64,000 bases of DNA from Pseudomonas syringae pv. cilantro (lineage in GTDB: Bacteria > Pseudomonadota > Gammaproteobacteria > Pseudomonadales > Pseudomonadaceae): the NCBI RefSeq assembly GCF_001293775.1, contig NZ_LGLN01000074.1, positions 67,611 through 131,610 of the forward strand, written 5' to 3'. Numbering within the stretch: the first letter of the stretch is position 1; every line of letters begins with the position of its first letter. Below are positions 61,290 through 64,000 of this stretch, in pieces. The notes beneath the pieces were generated by a model. That model did no database searches and was not told where the DNA came from. It saw nothing but the letters and a program-made list of their open reading frames with translations. A program made the position numbers and the translations under genes.

Positions 61290-62354
61290 ATGGACGACAA
61301 CAAGAAGAAAGCCTTGGCTGCGGCCTTGGGTCAGATCGAGCGTCAGTTCGGTAAAGGTGCCGTGATGCGCATGGGCGATCACGATCGCCAGGCGATTCCT
61401 GCCATCTCCACCGGTTCGCTGGGTCTGGACATCGCACTCGGTATTGGCGGTCTGCCTAAAGGCCGGATCGTGGAAATCTACGGTCCCGAGTCTTCCGGTA
61501 AAACCACGCTTACCCTGTCGGTCATCGCGCAAGCCCAGAAAATGGGCGCGACGTGCGCATTCGTCGATGCGGAACACGCACTCGATCCGGAATATGCAGG
61601 CAAGCTGGGCGTCAATGTCGACGACCTTTTGGTCTCGCAGCCGGACACCGGCGAGCAGGCGCTGGAAATCACCGACATGCTGGTGCGTTCCAATGCCATT
61701 GACGTCATCGTCGTCGACTCCGTTGCCGCGCTGGTGCCGAAGGCCGAGATCGAAGGCGAGATGGGTGACATGCACGTGGGTCTGCAGGCGCGCCTGATGT
61801 CGCAGGCACTGCGCAAGATCACCGGTAATATCAAGAACGCCAACTGCCTGGTCATCTTCATCAACCAGATCCGTATGAAGATCGGTGTGATGTTCGGTAG
61901 CCCGGAAACCACCACCGGTGGTAATGCACTGAAGTTCTACGCTTCGGTACGTCTGGACATCCGTCGTACCGGCGCCGTGAAAGAAGGCGACGAAGTGGTA
62001 GGCAGCGAAACCCGCGTCAAGGTCGTGAAGAACAAGGTAGCTCCGCCGTTCCGTCAGGCAGAGTTCCAGATTCTCTATGGCAAGGGTATCTACCTGAACG
62101 GCGAAATCGTCGACCTCGCCGTACTGCACGGTTTTGTCGAGAAATCCGGCGCATGGTACAGCTACCAGGGCAGCAAGATCGGTCAGGGTAAAGCCAACTC
62201 GGCCAAGTTCCTGGCGGACAACCCGGAAATCTGCAAAGCGCTTGAGAAGCAGATTCGCGACAAGTTGCTTACCCCGGGTGTCGACACCAAGGCTGTAGGC
62301 TCTCGTGAAGCAGTGGTTGCCGATGATGTGGCCGAAGCAGACGCCGATATCTGA
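61290..62354 (+). CDS. recA: Recombinase RecA
   Basis: 354 residues from the ATG at 61290 ([19 protein letters not shown]). It forms ATP-dependent filaments on single-stranded DNA for recombination and triggers LexA self-cleavage. Walker [10 protein letters not shown] (66-74); Walker B VIVVDSV; loop-2 region [34 protein letters not shown]; acidic C-terminus [11 protein letters not shown]. recX follows 5 nt later. Confidence 0.98.
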
Positions 62355-62359
62355 TAGCC

Positions 62360-62830
62360 ATGTCTGCCGTGCTCGATACACCTGTCGCCGTACGGCGAGC
62401 TGCAATGGACCTGCTCGCACGCCGCGAGCATGGTCGAGTCGAGCTGACGCGCAAGCTGCGTCAGCGCGGCGCTCCCCCCGAGCTGATAGAGCCTGCACTC
62501 GACCGTCTGGTCGAGGAAGGCCTGCTCTCTGAATCGCGTTATCTCGAAAGCTTTGTTTCCTACCGCGCCCGTTCGGGTTACGGTCCTGTTCGTATCCGTG
62601 AAGAGCTGACTCAGCGCGGTCTGCAACGAGCCGATATCGAACAGGCGCTAAGAGAGTGCGGGGTTGATTGGCAAGAAAAACTCGAGGAAATCTGGCAGCG
62701 CAAGTTTGCCGGTGCGTTACCGATCGATTCTCGCGAGCGTGCAAAGCAGGGACGGTTTCTGAGCTACCGCGGGTATCCGCTGGACATGATCGGCCGCCTG
62801 TTGAGCGGCCGTAATCATCGGGACGATTGA
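62360..62830 (+). CDS. recX: Regulatory protein RecX
   Basis: 156 residues. It binds and caps RecA filaments and inhibits recombinase activity. Three-helix RecX repeats are visible: [45 protein letters not shown], and the C-terminal [17 protein letters not shown]. It is co-transcribed with recA under LexA. Confidence 0.93.
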   Translation: MSAVLDTPVAVRRAAMDLLARREHGRVELTRKLRQRGAPPELIEPALDRLVEEGLLSESRYLESFVSYRARSGYGPVRIREELTQRGLQRADIEQALRECGVDWQEKLEEIWQRKFAGALPIDSRERAKQGRFLSYRGYPLDMIGRLLSGRNHRDD

Positions 62831-62833
62831 AAT

Positions 62834-62858
62834 CGGGGCGGTTTCATACCGCACCCCG
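62834..62858. terminator. Terminator between recX and the LOG gene
   Basis: CGGGGCGGT and ACCG-CA-CCCCG form a stem with a 2-nt bulge; on the plus strand TTTATCTTTT follows. It lies between convergent genes and may work in both directions. Confidence 0.75.
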
Positions 62859-62872
62859 TTTATCTTTTCGTT

Positions 62873-63946
62873 TTAAGCGCGTGTCCAGTTTTCTTGCAGA
62901 TTGATGTAATCCACCAACTCCCGAAGTCGACCCTGATTGCGCCCGGTAAAGGTGAACGCCAGTCGTGTCAGGTGACTGAATTGCGCCTCATCGTGCTCTT
63001 CGCCCTGATAACCATGCTGATGAAAGTTTTCACTGATGCACAGGTCGGCGAAGGCTTCCTGCAGATGCTCAAGTGCCTGTTCACTCAGCGCGTGATGCAT
63101 GCGGATCACGAACTTGTTCTTCAGCCAGCGGCTGGAGTGGAAGTTGCTGTAGAACTGATTGATCTCTTGCACTGCCTCGTCAGCGCTATAGACCAGCCGC
63201 ATGAGCTTCATGTCCGCGGGCAGGATGTAATGGTTTTCCTGTAGCTGGTTCTTGATGAAGTCCAGCGCGCCTTGCCAGAAGCTGCCGCCAGGAGTGTCCA
63301 GCAATACGACCGGCACCAGTGGGCTTTTACCGGTTTGTATCAAGGTCAGCACTTCCAGCGCTTCATCCAGGGTGCCGAAACCGCCCGGGCAGAGCACCAG
63401 CGCATCGGCTTCCTTGACGAAGAACAGCTTGCGGGTGAAGAAGAAGTGGAAGGGCAGCAGGTTCTCGGTGCCGTCCACGGTCGGGTTGGCATGTTGCTCG
63501 AAGGGCAGGGTGATGTTGAACCCCAGGCTGTGTTTAAGGCCCGCACCGGCGTGTGCTGCGGCCATGATGCCGCCGCCGGCGCCGGTGATGACCATCATGT
63601 CGGATTGCGCCAGTTTCTCGCCAAGCTCCGTGGCCTGCGCGTAAAGCGGATGTTCCACGGGGGTACGAGCCGAACCGAATACGGTGACCTTACGGCGCCC
63701 CTTGAAGCGTTCCAGCACCCGAAAGGCTTTATCCAGCTCGCGCAGGGTCTGCAGCGTTATCTTGACGTCCCAGCGATTGCGGTCGTCCTGAGCCATGCGC
63801 AGGACGGTCAGGATCATGTCTCTATACAGCGGCAGATTTCGGGTATCGGGGGCAACCTGTTGAATATGCTCTTCGACCTTGCGGGTCAGGTCGAGGCCAT
63901 CACTCTGGAAGTGTCGGGATAGAAGATCGTCAGGTACATACGGCAT
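62873..63946 (-). CDS. LOG-family protein (TIGR00730-type nucleotide phosphoribohydrolase-like)
   Basis: 357 residues. The LOG core spans about 85-255: VTVFGSARTP, GAGGGIM (122-128) and PGGFGTLDE (187-195), the motif used by LOG/PpnN enzymes to split ribose 5-phosphate from nucleotides or cytokinin ribotides. N-terminal (1-80) and C-terminal (260-357) extensions are longer than in plant LOG and resemble the larger PpnN-like group, but the specific substrate cannot be read. Cytokinin activation is possible in a plant pathogen, yet the gene is in a housekeeping context. Confidence 0.85.
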   Translation of the reverse strand: MPYVPDDLLSRHFQSDGLDLTRKVEEHIQQVAPDTRNLPLYRDMILTVLRMAQDDRNRWDVKITLQTLRELDKAFRVLERFKGRRKVTVFGSARTPVEHPLYAQATELGEKLAQSDMMVITGAGGGIMAAAHAGAGLKHSLGFNITLPFEQHANPTVDGTENLLPFHFFFTRKLFFVKEADALVLCPGGFGTLDEALEVLTLIQTGKSPLVPVVLLDTPGGSFWQGALDFIKNQLQENHYILPADMKLMRLVYSADEAVQEINQFYSNFHSSRWLKNKFVIRMHHALSEQALEHLQEAFADLCISENFHQHGYQGEEHDEAQFSHLTRLAFTFTGRNQGRLRELVDYINLQENWTRA

Positions 63947-64000
63947 TCAGGATTTCTCCTCCTGCAAAATCAATGACCCGGTAGGGCGTGTCGAATCGAT
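63947..64000. other. Right window edge, no feature seen
   Basis: 54 nt upstream of the LOG-family gene. It contains the ribosome site for that gene on the minus strand (AGGAGGAGAAATCCTGAAT before the ATG). No other signal is visible. Confidence 0.5.

Noticed and set aside
62873..63946. Naming the LOG-family gene as a lysine decarboxylase
   Set aside because: Old annotations call the family that, but the PGGxGTxxE motif indicates a nucleotide phosphoribohydrolase fold.

Overview
The window is a stretch of core chromosome from a fluorescent pseudomonad, most probably of the Pseudomonas syringae group. The grounds are the high GC, the protein sequences (RpoS, FtsB, BamA, FdxA and RsmJ are of Pseudomonas type) and diagnostic gene orders: rpoS-rsmZ-fdxA-mutS-cinA-recA-recX, and dapE beside an ndvB-type glucan synthase. 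I see no rRNA or tRNA gene, insertion sequence, prophage, CRISPR array or plasmid function. The species call is inference from memory of these families, not from a search.

Layout. 1-6.7 kb: a 5'-truncated extensin-like/M15-like gene, an internally repeated protein of unknown function, rsmJ, a DUF4197 protein, a YbaY-domain protein, plsB and a small unknown. 6.7-15.4 kb: rlmA-dapE, a GH17-GT2 beta-glucan synthase, tcdA, a sufE/sufS-type pair, dapD and an ArsC/YffB-type protein. 15.6-16.8 kb is the most accessory-looking stretch: a short basic protein and an astacin-like metalloprotease with no signal peptide. 16.9-21.7 kb: dapC, glnD and map on the minus strand. From 22.0 kb almost everything runs on the plus strand: rpsB-tsf-pyrH-frr-uppS-cdsA-dxr-rseP-bamA-skp-lpxD-fabZ-lpxA-lpxB-rnhB-dnaE-accA-tilS-pyrG-kdsA-eno-ftsB-ispD. 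A minus-strand lysR gene diverges from adhC-fghA (formaldehyde detoxification), which is followed by ispF-truD-surE-pcm-nlpD-rpoS, the small RNA rsmZ, fdxA and mutS (minus strand), a 45-residue ORF, cinA (C-terminal domain form), recA-recX and a LOG-family gene.

How the genes work together. The 22-48 kb block ties translation (S2, EF-Ts, Frr, TilS), nucleotides (PyrH, PyrG), replication (DnaE, RnhB), undecaprenyl phosphate and isoprenoid supply (Dxr, IspD, IspF, UppS), phospholipid (CdsA, with PlsB earlier), fatty acid (AccA, FabZ), lipid A and Kdo (LpxD/A/B, KdsA) and outer-membrane assembly (RseP, BamA, Skp) into one growth and envelope locus. Three enzymes of the succinylase lysine/DAP branch (DapE, DapD, DapC) lie within 11 kb. 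The distal part holds stress and global regulation: a PsrA-like site inside nlpD ahead of rpoS, a GacA-type upstream site ahead of rsmZ, and a LexA box ahead of recA.

I found no convincing undescribed multi-gene system. The items most worth a second look are the signal-less metzincin, the short basic protein beside it, the GH17-GT2 synthase, the 45-residue ORF between mutS and cinA, and two terminator-like hairpins placed just before the start codons of bamA and ispF.
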